The position numbers were made by a program, and so were the translations under genes. DNA of 64,000 nucleotides, taken from positions 124,001 through 188,000 of the forward strand of contig LSRY02000021.1 of assembly GCA_001643675.2 (NCBI GenBank). Direction: 5' to 3'. This DNA comes from Monocercomonoides exilis (lineage: Eukaryota > Preaxostyla > Oxymonadida > Polymastigidae). This document shows, in pieces, positions 22,401 to 32,214 of the stretch. A model generated the notes under the pieces. It was not told the DNA's origin and did not search any database. It saw nothing but the letters and a program-made list of their open reading frames with translations. Numbering within the stretch: the first letter of the stretch is position 1; each line of letters opens with the position of its first letter.

Positions 22401-25400
22401 CCTCATCGCAATTATTTTCATTTGATGATTGCTCATTAACTTTTCAAGACCCCCAGTCAGCGTTATCTTATATCTTTTTGTACGTGTCAGCAGGCGAGGT
22501 TTCTGTTTCATCGTTTAATGTATTGTCCTTGACAATTGAGAATTGTCCATTGATTTGTCTTGATGGAAGCAATGCTGCAGGCACATTCACTTCCATGATC
22601 GTTGAAGATATTTTCTCTGAGACAAATAGCGTTTTGTTTGGGGAGGCTAATGGAGCTTCTTTTTCGATTAAAGATTCAACACTTTCAGTGAAAGCATCTT
22701 CACAAGCAGATTTGCCATCAGGATCCATTCGAGTAATTTCCTCAAATTCAGCCAAGATGCTGAAGCTCACAAACAACACGATGAGTGGATTCAAAGGAGA
22801 TGGAGGAGATGGAGGAGCAATGGAATGCACGCTTGAGAAAGATTGCTCTCTGGAAATAATTGGAGGGTTGATATCTGAGTGTGAGAGCAAAGGAGGAAAT
22901 GGAGGAGGATTGTGGGTTGAGATGAATGAAGGATCGATATTCACTGTTGGAAATATGACAGATGCTAACCAGCTGAGAACAAAAACTTCAAATGACGAAA
23001 GCGGCTTGTTGCAACTTGTGAGTTGCAAGGCAACACACAACACAGATGGAGAATGTGGATATGGAGGAGGGATTTATCTTCATTTGGATGATGGAGCGAG
23101 CTCATTCACTTTGAAGGATGTTTCATTTTCTGGGTGCGATGCGAGAGAAGGGAAAGGAATCTTCATTAATGCGAATGATTTTTCGAGTGTGATAAGCAGA
23201 AGCTCGATTGGATTTGTTGTTGATTTGGATGATGTGTCGAATCTGAATGGGTTTGAGAGATCAACATTGAATGAGATATTTGCCATTCCACTGGTTGTTT
23301 ATTTGTGGAATAATTTTTCAGGGCCTGCACTTGTCGGAGGAAGATCAAGTCATGATTTTTCGTTGTGTGGATATGAGTCATTTCCATGTTCCACAATCTC
23401 CAAGGCAGCATCAGTCCACTTTGAAGGAAAGAAAAAAGACATAACCATTCTTGAAGCATTTGCCTTTCAGGAGGAATTGAGCTTGAGTACAGATGAATGG
23501 AGTATCAAAGGAAAAGAGAATGAAATGAAGTGCGAGGTTTCTGATCAGAAAGATGGAGCTCAAAGTGGTTTGATTGAAAACTCAGCCAGTGCGTCTGTGA
23601 CTGGCATCGTATTTTCTTTGAAGAAATCGCAGACCTTTCATGAAAGTGTGTTTGAGTGTCATTCAGGGAAGCTCATTCTGAATGAATGCGAGATGGAAGG
23701 AGGTACAGAAAGCATTTCGACAGTGTTTGTGAAGGCTGTTGAAGGAGCTGTGGAGATTAATGAGTTTGCAACAAAAGGAGTTACCAAAAGGAGTTCATCA
23801 TTTTTCATTGTAGAGGGAAGTATTAATTCTAGACCTTCGATGAATATGATGAATTGCGATTTTGGAGAAATCTCATTTGATGATGGATGTGTTGTTGAGT
23901 GCCACAACGGAAATATTGAAGAGATGTCTGGATGCACATTTTCATCGATTACTCGTTCGAAGGGAAGTGGAGGATGCATAAGTGTTTCGAACAAGGATGC
24001 TGGAAGAGAATACAAAGTGGAAATCAATAACTGCACATTTGAAGACTGTGCTGTTGTTGGGGAGGAAGAGGAAACTGGAGGAGGTACATTCTTTTTCGAA
24101 GCATCTGCAAACACTAACCTACTAATAAGCAGGTGTAAGTTTTATTGTTGCACAACTCCATTTGAAGGTGAAAGTGTTGGGTTTGGAGGAGGAATAATGT
24201 TGAACTTGTTGAATGAAGAAGAAGCATTATTTGCCATATCCTCACCAACTTTTTCGTCTGATAAGCCAAACAATGCAAAATATGGAAAAGACCTGTTTGT
24301 TTCATCTCCATCACTTATCAACAGCATCAAAAACGAAACATTGCCATTTGTGAAAGACAGATTGGAAATGCTGACTGAAGATTCAATGAGAGGGTATGAT
24401 GGAAGAAACAGAGAATGTGCAATCCCACTGATCTATTTCTGGAAAAATGTTGGGTCGAGTGTGTATGTTGCACTTGAGGGAAACAATGTGGTTGTTTGTG
24501 GTCCGTTGGAGTATCCATGCGCTTCCGTTGATTATGGGCTGAAGCGGGGGAGTAACTTGGGAATTGGGTCGATCACAGTTCAGGGGCTTTGCGACGTGAG
24601 GAGCGAAATAAATATGAGCGGGATGATGCTAGAGGGAACAAATAGAGAATCGGACAAAATCATATTTGTTCAAGCAATTGAAGGAAATGCGAATTCCGTG
24701 GCTGAATGCAAAGGAGTAGTTCAATTCAAAGAAGCGGGGATGGTGATTCCAACTGCCTTTGATAATGGGGCGAGAACACTCATCCAGGCGGGCTCAGATG
24801 CAATCAAAACGAGTATTGTGTATTGCTCAATTCACATTAGTGACAATGCTGAAGGTGAATTGTCATTTGTATTGATCAGTGCAGTAAAAGGAATTGTTGA
24901 GATTGAAAAGACAAAGATGGCAGGGTTGGCATCAATGCATGAGATAATGAGCATATCAGTTGGATGTGTGATAGCCACGAACGATGTAACATTAGAGAAT
25001 ATTTCATTGAGCGGGAAAAGTGCAATTGCGATGAGTGAAACTGTAGTTTCTGGAAGCGAAAATGATAATTCAGAAGTGTGGAATTTTCTATTTGGGAAAT
25101 GCACGTTCGTGAATGTGAAGAACAGCGTGACAAGCAACCCTTCATTGCTTTGCTGTGATGTGCAGAATGAAATGAGATTGAAAATGCAGAATTCAACAAT
25201 AGACGGTTGTGGATCTGGAAGCTCGAACGAAGGAGGTGGAATCTTTTTCCTTCTCAATGAAAGAGGAAGATTGGAGATGAATCACACAAATGTAACAGAT
25301 TGTTTTTGTTCGAACATTGGGAGAGGCGGAGGATTGTTTTTGAAATCACAGAGCATCACACAGGAGATGTTGCCATTTGTGCTGTCGAATATCACATTCA

Positions 25401-28400
25401 AGGGGAATGTTGCATCGAAGGGGAGGGACGTGTTTGTGAAGTGCACTGATCTTGATTCTCAGATTACTGAGTGGCAATTCCTGTTAAATTTTGGAGCACC
25501 ATTTGTAAAGGAGCTGGCGATATGGGGATGCACATCAGATAATTATGGGGATGAAGAGGATCTGTTAGGGAGAGTGTTTGTGTTCAGGAGCGAATTCATA
25601 TTTGTTTCAACGATTGCAGGGAATAGCAGCGATAGCAAGAATTGTGGAGAAATGAAGGGAGCATGCTTATCGCTGAATGTTGGAGTGAGCCACATTATTC
25701 CTTCAGATTATTCTCAGTTGTATATCTGGAATGAAACAGCATTAACTGGTTCGTGCTCTGCTCAGAAGGTTACAATCAAGTCGATGGAAGCAAACAGGAA
25801 TGCTGAGATAAAAGTGAGAGAAATTGAGCTTGAGAGTGAGGGAGTTGTGAACACTTCGGAATCTGTTCGATTTGAGAAGCTTTCATTTGTTTTTAGTGGA
25901 ATGCAGAATGCTGTCTGCTCGTGCTTTATGCACCAGCTGAATGGATCTCTTATTCTCGAATCTGTTACATTCCTATCGGAGAGCGGATCAATGGAGAATT
26001 CACGAACCCTTTTTGACTTTTCACTGTTGATTGTTGAAAATGGGTTATTTGAGGCAGATCGATGTAGTGTTAGCCATTTAGGATTCTCAAAGCCAGTATT
26101 CCAGATGTCGAATTCAGAAAGTGCAACATTTGAAGATCTGACGATCCGCGATGTTCGAAGCACAAGTCCAGTGATTGAATGCGGCACAAGTCGGAATTTG
26201 AGCATCCTAAAGTTAGAAGCAATAAACATCACTCTTCAAGATGGCAGCCTGATCTCCTTCAAAGGAAACCTTCCAACTTTGTTTGTTTTATTATCGCAGT
26301 CATCATTCACAAACATCAGCCAATCACAACCAAGTCCTTGCATTATTTGCGCAGCTCAATCCATGACTGGCTTTGAAATGTGTAACTGTTCTTTTCGTGA
26401 GTGCATTTCGGATTGTGTGAAGGGGAGCCAAGTGGTGATGGTGTCAACTGAAAACGTCTTGATGGATTTGTGCCAGTTTGAGGGGAGCCTGATCGATGAT
26501 GCCGAAGAAATGAATGGAATTGCTGATGCCATATGTAAGTGGAATGGTTCGATTATTGATTTGACGAAGAGTTCTGTATTGATGAAAGACACGACAATCT
26601 GCAACTTCTCAAAGGGAGGAATAACAGTGAGAGGAGGATATATGACGATTGAAGCAGGAAACTTCAGCAGCAACAACCCCTCAATTGATAACTATCCATC
26701 TATGAGAAGAAACATCGTTTGCTCTGATTCAGCTTCACTGTCAATTTCCAGCATGAAAGGAGGAGATGGAGTGAAAGATAACTCATCATTGTGGATACTA
26801 AACGAGGGATGCAGCTTTGAAGGGATTGCTTTTGAAAGAGCATCTTCATTTTTCATCCCAGTGTTGGAGAGTATTGAAACAAAAAAGAAAGGAACAGAAT
26901 TGGAGATTGTGTTCAAAGGGAAGCTCCTTCTCCCATGCAACTTGTCGTTCATGGTTGTGATGCAGATTGGGGATGAAAAGCAGATAGAAAAATATGGATT
27001 TGATGAGAGTGGATATTTGAGAGAGACAGAAGTTGAAGGGAGGCTGAAAATGGAGTCAATAAGTGAGGCAGAAGACGAGGCAGAAGTGAAAGTGTGTATT
27101 TTGTTTGGAGATGCCAAAGGCCCATCTTCCACTGATTCTTTCATTCTGAAGAATCAAAGCGAGCCCAAAGTTAATGGAGACGAAAGGATTGCCGAGGGGG
27201 GAAAAGAAGTGAAAATATCATGGGCAGTGATAATTGCAGTGATATTTGCTGTTTTGTTTTTGATTGTTCTAATCATTGCTGTTGCATTTATTGTTCGATG
27301 GAAGAAGTCGAAGAGAAGGACAGAGGAATTGCAAGAGATTGTGAACGATAACATCAGAAAAGATCCGAAGGCGTTTGAAATGATAACGATGGAGATGTCT
27401 CCGGAGGAGCAGTGGAGAAGGGCAGAGAGGGAAGCTGAGAAGAAGAACGATGAAAGGATCAAAAAGAGGGTGTATGAGAAAAGCTTGGGACACTCGGAGT
27501 CATCGGAGCATTTGTTGAGTGAATGCGGATCCACTGAATACATTCTGGGGAAAGATTCAGACAAGATTCCAGATTGGGCATTGGAGAAGTTGGAAGAAGA
27601 CGATGACAACGAAGAGGCGCAAAAGGGATCTCCATCACCATCCATCTCATCCACTTCAACAACAGACACTTCAGACACAGAATCCACATTTGTTCGATCA
27701 GAGAGTCTGTTTCCAACAACCTCATCGATGTCGAATCTGGTGGATGCAATGGCCTGTTCATCACCACACGAGAAGCTGATTGTGGACTTGAGGGATTCGC
27801 TGTTCATGCTGCTTCATGGGAGGAACAAGACAAAAGAGATGGCGATTGGCTCGTTGAAGGAGAGGGAGCAAACTGCTGCTCAGATCCTGTTCTGGGTGGC
27901 GAATGGAGCTCTTCACTCCTTTGATGAAATGGAAAATCCTCTTCAGTCATTATCCAACCTGAGTCCTCACATTGTGCTGTTCTCTGAGCATATGGTCATC
28001 TGCATTGCCATGCATTCAGACTGCTCTTCTGACTCAGACACTTCATCTATCTCTTCAGCTTCTACCATTGTCACATCTTCCTCTGATTGCTCGAGAGCGA
28101 ACAGGAACGGCAGAGGCTCGCCTCCACCATCATCGGCGTTTGAAGATGAGGATGATTTCAAAAAGGAGTGTTTGAGGTGGAAGGCGCCAGAGCTGCTAAT
28201 CAACAAGAAGTTGGGAGCAACCAAGGAGTCTGTGGTATTTTCGATCGGAATGATGCTGTGGGAATGCCTAACTCTGCATATCCCTTTTGGAGAGTATGAA
28301 GCTGTAATAGCAGGGGATAAGATTACAAAAGGAGAAAGGCCGGATATGGCGAATGTGAGCGGGTCAACGCTCAGCCGTCTTGTTTCAGTTTGCTTTTTCC

Positions 28401-28582
28401 AGCAGAACGAGCAGAGGCCCAAGCTTGCTGATATGAAGAGAGAGCTTATCCAGCGATTCCCGCCAGGCTCTGTAATCCTCACGGCCTCAGATGCAATTGA
28501 CGATGGAGCAGAAAGTGGATACTATGCGAGTAAAGATGGTGGTGGGGACTATTCTGGCAGCGCTGCGGCTTCCAATGAATAG
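19406..28582 (+). CDS. Giant parallel beta-helix surface protein with single TM and pseudokinase tail (right paralogue)
   Basis: This is an intronless frame of 3058 aa. A hydrophobic leader (MIAFFLMVHSFQSFVKC, about residues 19-36) acts as the signal peptide; an internal Met (residue 11 or 12) could be the real start. The ectodomain has N..F..C / GGGI beta-helix strands and five recurring module-start motifs: CGFDQAHPC ~562, CGFSEVPC ~904, CGYESFPC ~1321, CGPLEYPC ~1700 and CGEMKGAC ~2081. The membrane span is near 2604-2630, followed by a basic stop-transfer WKKSKRR. The tail has Ser/Asp-rich linkers and the kinase-like C-lobe: APELL ~2926, FSIGMMLWE ~2945 and ERPKLADM ~3001. Canonical catalytic motifs are missing. 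From base 21140 to the stop it appears identical to the left paralogue; before that it is homologous but diverged. It is transcribed away from the left paralogue. Confidence 0.85.
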   Translation: MNRNQKSRIKMMNVTKNPIMIAFFLMVHSFQSFVKCIEINKAQERFSLLNDDIQTRIKDSQLIGTEEFLKEKEQVNFDYSSKISNLDLMLINDRRDFAEILSSMIETNASIIVSSLRFNTFGAKRSISIDASSKCEFEHITIVVSEKMIVSPVHCHGLLNLFNVSYLSPKYQQINSLVSTSQTASLRLSESSFCNFEIIDYENFLHCGFCSLEEISKCSFFNITQYHMTINEKIKLGALKSVLDNCQICDTTNGLQGGVICGTVHSSSFSSTNSSFINNMRIENSLNKKNELNATDTQLFELNEWVNEIAECGGALYVHDNQNAKLTVLNSSFLNCKATKTYGGGIFGFNISELVVENCIFNNCVCSMLEKDGGGGGVCCNQILSQVIFSNSLFKDCWSGNDGGGLSVWYCTCQIQDACITDCLFNNCSGNKESSSAGGACDFVLCNSKTESKSCCFLNCVSKGVAGGIYFNNSNSKTELLLFFCFFHNNTARIGGCDVVLFAAKNNQIDSTCITTRTTGNRVSISWGATNNTNEWLINVGGRLRYVSHFTNKNDSRDRYFCGFDQAHPCATVCHCLSQMISGFVEEIKVLSGTVVEGKGIEIGEKTISVNGVSPSGSSIETQFEGNGQSLFCVGTGELNVSDLSVIHNSSIENNRRSRLFEVQGTGGINLERLNISMDADHSEERSIQNSLMKLKGGNLKMKDVRWEQTFSTASLISLSQGSLVTLSLDNCTFSNIVKTTGGSSLMNVDEGSYSITLEGCTIDGCGSEASEFGGGMLVEVESGSSLNVKGGVVKNCFASTIQGRGGGTGLKVKDIGTDFHISSAFEGNRAKWGSDIFVDSIDLNSTAKSRKITSLTASFDTKGKIQGYDNGNDTFPIPMCVYLIPLPEEIIVSNVDTFDYFYCGFSEVPCLTLRHSLTRQEKEKKIVVDGMIEIQYELSFDSFKHTIRGKDGSSGWKVSNDPNGVRESMITVSVNANMSSLVFSVPSVLPNHEAFFGSSSQLFSFDDCSLTFQDPQSALSYIFLYVSAGEVSVSSFNVLSLTIENCPLICLDGSNAAGTFTSMIVEDIFSETNSVLFGEANGASFSIKDSTLSVKASSQADLPSGSIRVISSNSAKMLKLTNNTMSGFKGDGGDGGAMECTLEKDCSLEIIGGLISECESKGGNGGGLWVEMNEGSIFTVGNMTDANQLRTKTSNDESGLLQLVSCKATHNTDGECGYGGGIYLHLDDGASSFTLKDVSFSGCDAREGKGIFINANDFSSVISRSSIGFVVDLDDVSNLNGFERSTLNEIFAIPLVVYLWNNFSGPALVGGRSSHDFSLCGYESFPCSTISKAASVHFEGKKKDITILEAFAFQEELSLSTDEWSIKGKENEMKCEVSDQKDGAQSGLIENSASASVTGIVFSLKKSQTFHESVFECHSGKLILNECEMEGGTESISTVFVKAVEGAVEINEFATKGVTKRSSSFFIVEGSINSRPSMNMMNCDFGEISFDDGCVVECHNGNIEEMSGCTFSSITRSKGSGGCISVSNKDAGREYKVEINNCTFEDCAVVGEEEETGGGTFFFEASANTNLLISRCKFYCCTTPFEGESVGFGGGIMLNLLNEEEALFAISSPTFSSDKPNNAKYGKDLFVSSPSLINSIKNETLPFVKDRLEMLTEDSMRGYDGRNRECAIPLIYFWKNVGSSVYVALEGNNVVVCGPLEYPCASVDYGLKRGSNLGIGSITVQGLCDVRSEINMSGMMLEGTNRESDKIIFVQAIEGNANSVAECKGVVQFKEAGMVIPTAFDNGARTLIQAGSDAIKTSIVYCSIHISDNAEGELSFVLISAVKGIVEIEKTKMAGLASMHEIMSISVGCVIATNDVTLENISLSGKSAIAMSETVVSGSENDNSEVWNFLFGKCTFVNVKNSVTSNPSLLCCDVQNEMRLKMQNSTIDGCGSGSSNEGGGIFFLLNERGRLEMNHTNVTDCFCSNIGRGGGLFLKSQSITQEMLPFVLSNITFKGNVASKGRDVFVKCTDLDSQITEWQFLLNFGAPFVKELAIWGCTSDNYGDEEDLLGRVFVFRSEFIFVSTIAGNSSDSKNCGEMKGACLSLNVGVSHIIPSDYSQLYIWNETALTGSCSAQKVTIKSMEANRNAEIKVREIELESEGVVNTSESVRFEKLSFVFSGMQNAVCSCFMHQLNGSLILESVTFLSESGSMENSRTLFDFSLLIVENGLFEADRCSVSHLGFSKPVFQMSNSESATFEDLTIRDVRSTSPVIECGTSRNLSILKLEAINITLQDGSLISFKGNLPTLFVLLSQSSFTNISQSQPSPCIICAAQSMTGFEMCNCSFRECISDCVKGSQVVMVSTENVLMDLCQFEGSLIDDAEEMNGIADAICKWNGSIIDLTKSSVLMKDTTICNFSKGGITVRGGYMTIEAGNFSSNNPSIDNYPSMRRNIVCSDSASLSISSMKGGDGVKDNSSLWILNEGCSFEGIAFERASSFFIPVLESIETKKKGTELEIVFKGKLLLPCNLSFMVVMQIGDEKQIEKYGFDESGYLRETEVEGRLKMESISEAEDEAEVKVCILFGDAKGPSSTDSFILKNQSEPKVNGDERIAEGGKEVKISWAVIIAVIFAVLFLIVLIIAVAFIVRWKKSKRRTEELQEIVNDNIRKDPKAFEMITMEMSPEEQWRRAEREAEKKNDERIKKRVYEKSLGHSESSEHLLSECGSTEYILGKDSDKIPDWALEKLEEDDDNEEAQKGSPSPSISSTSTTDTSDTESTFVRSESLFPTTSSMSNLVDAMACSSPHEKLIVDLRDSLFMLLHGRNKTKEMAIGSLKEREQTAAQILFWVANGALHSFDEMENPLQSLSNLSPHIVLFSEHMVICIAMHSDCSSDSDTSSISSASTIVTSSSDCSRANRNGRGSPPPSSAFEDEDDFKKECLRWKAPELLINKKLGATKESVVFSIGMMLWECLTLHIPFGEYEAVIAGDKITKGERPDMANVSGSTLSRLVSVCFFQQNEQRPKLADMKRELIQRFPPGSVILTASDAIDDGAESGYYASKDGGGDYSGSAAASNE

Positions 28583-29376
28583 AGCTTTTGATGTTTCGAG
28601 CAAAAGTTCCAAGGCTTCGTCATCCTGATGAAAATACTGAGGCTTCTTAGCCATTATTGCAAATGGATCTGGTCAACCTGCAGCAGCCTCAAAAACTCTG
28701 CTCACATTTCTTAACGGCACCTCAATGCTTTATCGCATTTTTGCCTCATTTTCTTGTTTTCTTTCTTTCTCTCGCTCTCTCTCCTGTTCTCACTGAAATT
28801 TTATCATTCACTTCATTGTTTTTTTGATTTCCTTTTACTAAAAAGGGTGTTGAAATAAGCGTGCAAGCAAAGAGTCATTTAATTTTTGCGAGTGCAAATA
28901 TTTGCAGAAGCACTTTTCCGCAACCTATCAAATGAGATGCATACGATAGATAATGCTGGACAGAAGTTTTTTGCTTCCATTCATCCAAAACAAACAAAAA
29001 ATTATCCAATTTTCTCGCACAAATCGTACACCTTCATTAAATAAAATTTCCTCTCATAAAACTGGAATATACACAGAATCACAAAACCAACACAAAAGTA
29101 TTCCGGCTGGCCCGAATAATTTGTAAAAAATGAGCAACTATCAGCAGCAGCCAATTTAAAGCATTCCTAAATCACAAAACTAAATAAAACTCCTCATATC
29201 GTTCGCTTGTGATGTTTCCATGCTTTGCTCCGCTGTCCGCCCCAGCAAGTGCGACGCAGTTGACACAGGTCCTCCGAGCCATGTGAAACAGTCTGCTGAC
29301 TTACGCCAATTCGTAATCATTCTCACATGCACCAGAGCAAATATAACTGTGTTTGCAGACACTCCGAGCACTCCTT
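28583..29376. other. Convergent 3' intergenic region (right arm)
   Basis: This is the mirror copy of 8994-9787, between the stops of the beta-helix gene and gene A. I see no gene or RNA in it. Confidence 0.6.
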
Positions 29377-31669
29377 CTACGTCGATACAAATCCCACCAT
29401 CGGAGTTGAATAAGCCGCCGAAGGGTATCCAATTGTCGAAGACCCTGAAAATACGTCAGTTGGCAGCGACAATGATGATAAAGACGATGCATATGAACTG
29501 CGCGTGTGCGAAAATGCTTCTCCTCTTTCGTTTTTCGCCTCTTCGTTTTTGCCCCGTTTTCCTTGTAATTTCTCCCTCTCCTGTGTTGGCGTAAGCGTCC
29601 TGCTGCCATCCAGCGCACCCCTCTTCTCCCGAGGCGATTTCTCAACCCCCTTTACCTGGCTCAGGCGCAGCAGTGGGACATCCATGAACCCAGCACTTCT
29701 TCCCGTCTGCTCTCCGCTCGTTCTCTCTGTCCAACGCTCCTGGCCTTCTCCTCCGCTCTTCCATCCGTCTGATGCCCCAAGCCCTAGCTTCGGCTCCACA
29801 CCCAATCCACTTGTCCGCGATGTCGGCGACCCAAACAGAAACGTAGATACTGTGGCTGCCGATGGCTCTGATGTCGTGATAAATGAAAGACGTGGCCCCT
29901 TCTCGTCGCTTGCTTTGTGCCGCACTGGCCGCGGACGGAAGCGATATGGCTCAAGCTCATCTGGTTCTGGTGAGCTCGGCGACGTTGCCTGCAGCGGCTC
30001 CCCTAATCCGTCTCCTGCGGATCCATTTTGTGCTTCAGCTTCCCCCTCTAATTTCTCTCGCTCCTTCTCCCCTTCATCCTCGTGCCCCTCGTCCTGGACA
30101 TTGTCCTGGTCTTTTTGCTGTGTTTCCTTTTCCGCTTCTTTCGTCATTCTGCTCTGCCTCGCTCCACCCTGCTCTTCATGCTCCGTGCTCTCTCCCGTTC
30201 CACTTTCTTTTTCATCTCCACTTCTGTCTTCTCCATCTTCATTTCCACTCTCATTTGCATCTTCGCTATCGCCAGCCCGTTCGTATCTCCAAGGATGATG
30301 GCGGTGGCGGTGGTGCGGATGCTGATGGTGGTGGTGTTGGTGGTGGCGGCTGTGGCAATGTTCATCGTCATCCACTTGCAACATCTCCTCCTCTTCTCCT
30401 GGCTGCACAGAATCCCTTAGCACCATCCGCTCCACCATCCGCTGCGGATAAACACGGACAACACTGTCTGGCTGCGAATACAAAAACGTCATCTCCTTTC
30501 GGCTTCTCGCTGTCGCAGGCGCAGACGCCCTTCCCTCCGCCCCTTCTCCAAACCTTCTCCCTCTCGGTGTCTCTCCCTCAAAATCCTCCCCAAACTCCTC
30601 ATCTCTCCTTCCTCTTCCAATCTTTGTTCTTCCCTCTGCCTCCTTTCCTTCTCCTCTCTCATCCTCCATCCTGTCGCAATTCTCGCTGCCTTCTCCCCTT
30701 TCTCCTTCTTCTCCTTCTTCTCCTTCTTCCCCTTCCTCTCTTCCATCGTCTGCTTCTGCCTCTGTTTCTGTTTCTGCTTCTGCTTCTGCTTCTGATCCTC
30801 TTCTCGTCTGCTCTTCCACACCCCACTCATCTCCCCTCCACACTCGCCCTTTCTGCCTCTGCTCCAAATAGAACTCTCTCCTCGCTTCCTCTCTCCTCTG
30901 CCTCGCAAGCATCGTCTCGCTCATCTCCATCGCCCTCCTCTTCGCGTTCTTCTCTCCCAGCTTTCGGTTCAGCTCCCGCCTTATCTCCCGCATCTTCACT
31001 GCCCCTTCCCTCCGCTCCCGCTCCTTCTCGTCCTCCCGCAGCATCACTGACACCTTGTACTCTTCCCCCACAATCATCTTCTTCTGCGCCGTCGTCAGGC
31101 ACGAAAGCTCCGATTCCTTAAAGAACTCCCCCCGCGGCTTCAGCAGCAGCAGCGTCGGCGACACCCCTTCTGCTGCCCCAGCTGCCCGCCGCCGCCGCAG
31201 CTCCTGCTTCCCCGACCCTGCCCGCTCTGCCTCCCGCCGCTCTTCATACTCCCGCATCCGCGCCAGGTTCTGCCGCTGCTCCTGCATCTTCCGCTCAAAC
31301 AGCCCAATCGACTCCTGCACTTTGTTCGTCGCCCGCCCGCTCCCGCCACGCCGCCCCGCCCCATACGGCACACCATACGACACCCCGCTGCCTCCCAACG
31401 GCCCCACACCAACGCCACCCCAGCTGCTCCCTGCTCCCAGCCCCGTTCCAGTTCCAGTCCCAATCCCATTCCCATTCCCAGTCCTATTCCCGTTCACATT
31501 CCCTTGCCACGTCTGCCGCGCAGAAACAAGCGGCGGAAGAATGTGATCTGTCTCTGAAGCAGCATTCACACAAAAGTCAATCAATAATCATTATATCATC
31601 CATTTAAAGTTCAATATTGGTTAATAATAAAATAAAAAACAAAAATAAGCTGGCTTGCTCATAACATCC

Positions 31670-31709
31670 TTTTCTTTTCTTTTCTTTTCTTTTCTTTTCT
31701 TTTCTTTTC
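31670..31709 (-). repeat. A/G tract (GAAAA)8 in intron 6 of gene A, right
   Basis: Eight identical five-base units are read on the minus strand. They are the counterpart of 6657-6701. Confidence 0.9.
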
Positions 31710-32175
31710 GGCTCCTGCTTCTCCTCCCACACACCGTTTCCTGTCCTCCCGCATCCCTCAATTTTCGACGGCGGCGCATCATATGCCGCATACACCTCTT
31801 CTCCTGTCACCGGCAGCAGCAGCTCGCTTCCACTCGTGTTCCGCACACCTGCCCCGCTCTTCCCTCCCCCTCCCCCGCGCACCCCGTCCTCGCTCCCTCC
31901 CCGCTCCTCTCCCCTCCTCCCATTCCAGCTCAGCCCCATCCTCCTCCCCATCCCCTTTCCCTTTCCCTTTCCCTTTCCTCCTTCCTGCTCCTCTTTCTGC
32001 TCCTTCGCCAGCGCAAGCTGCCTCTTCCGCGCCTCCCTCTGCTTCTCAAACAGCTTCTGCGTCGCTGCCCGCGATGCTGCCGCTGCTTCTCTTTCCAGCT
32101 CCAGCGCCTCGTCTGCTGCACTCACCACAACAGACGACCCGCTGAACGAATGCCTCAACACTGAAACCAACCCCG

Positions 32176-32214
32176 ATACATACATACATACATACATACA
32201 TACATACATACATA
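32176..32214. repeat. (TATG)n microsatellite in intron 5 of gene A, right
   Basis: This is a 39-base tract without interruption. It is the counterpart of the 83-base tract at 6088-6170. Confidence 0.95.

Noticed and set aside
9788-28582. Beta-helix genes as bacterial contamination or recent transfer of polymorphic outer-membrane proteins
   Set aside because: The GGGI-type repeats resemble bacterial Pmp proteins, but there is no autotransporter barrel. Instead there is a eukaryotic-style TM and kinase-like tail, and the flanking genes have introns.
28583-29376. Possible structured RNA between the convergent genes
   Set aside because: I looked for tRNA-like or hairpin structure and saw only AT-rich sequence. 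Conservation between arms here is explained by the inverted repeat itself.
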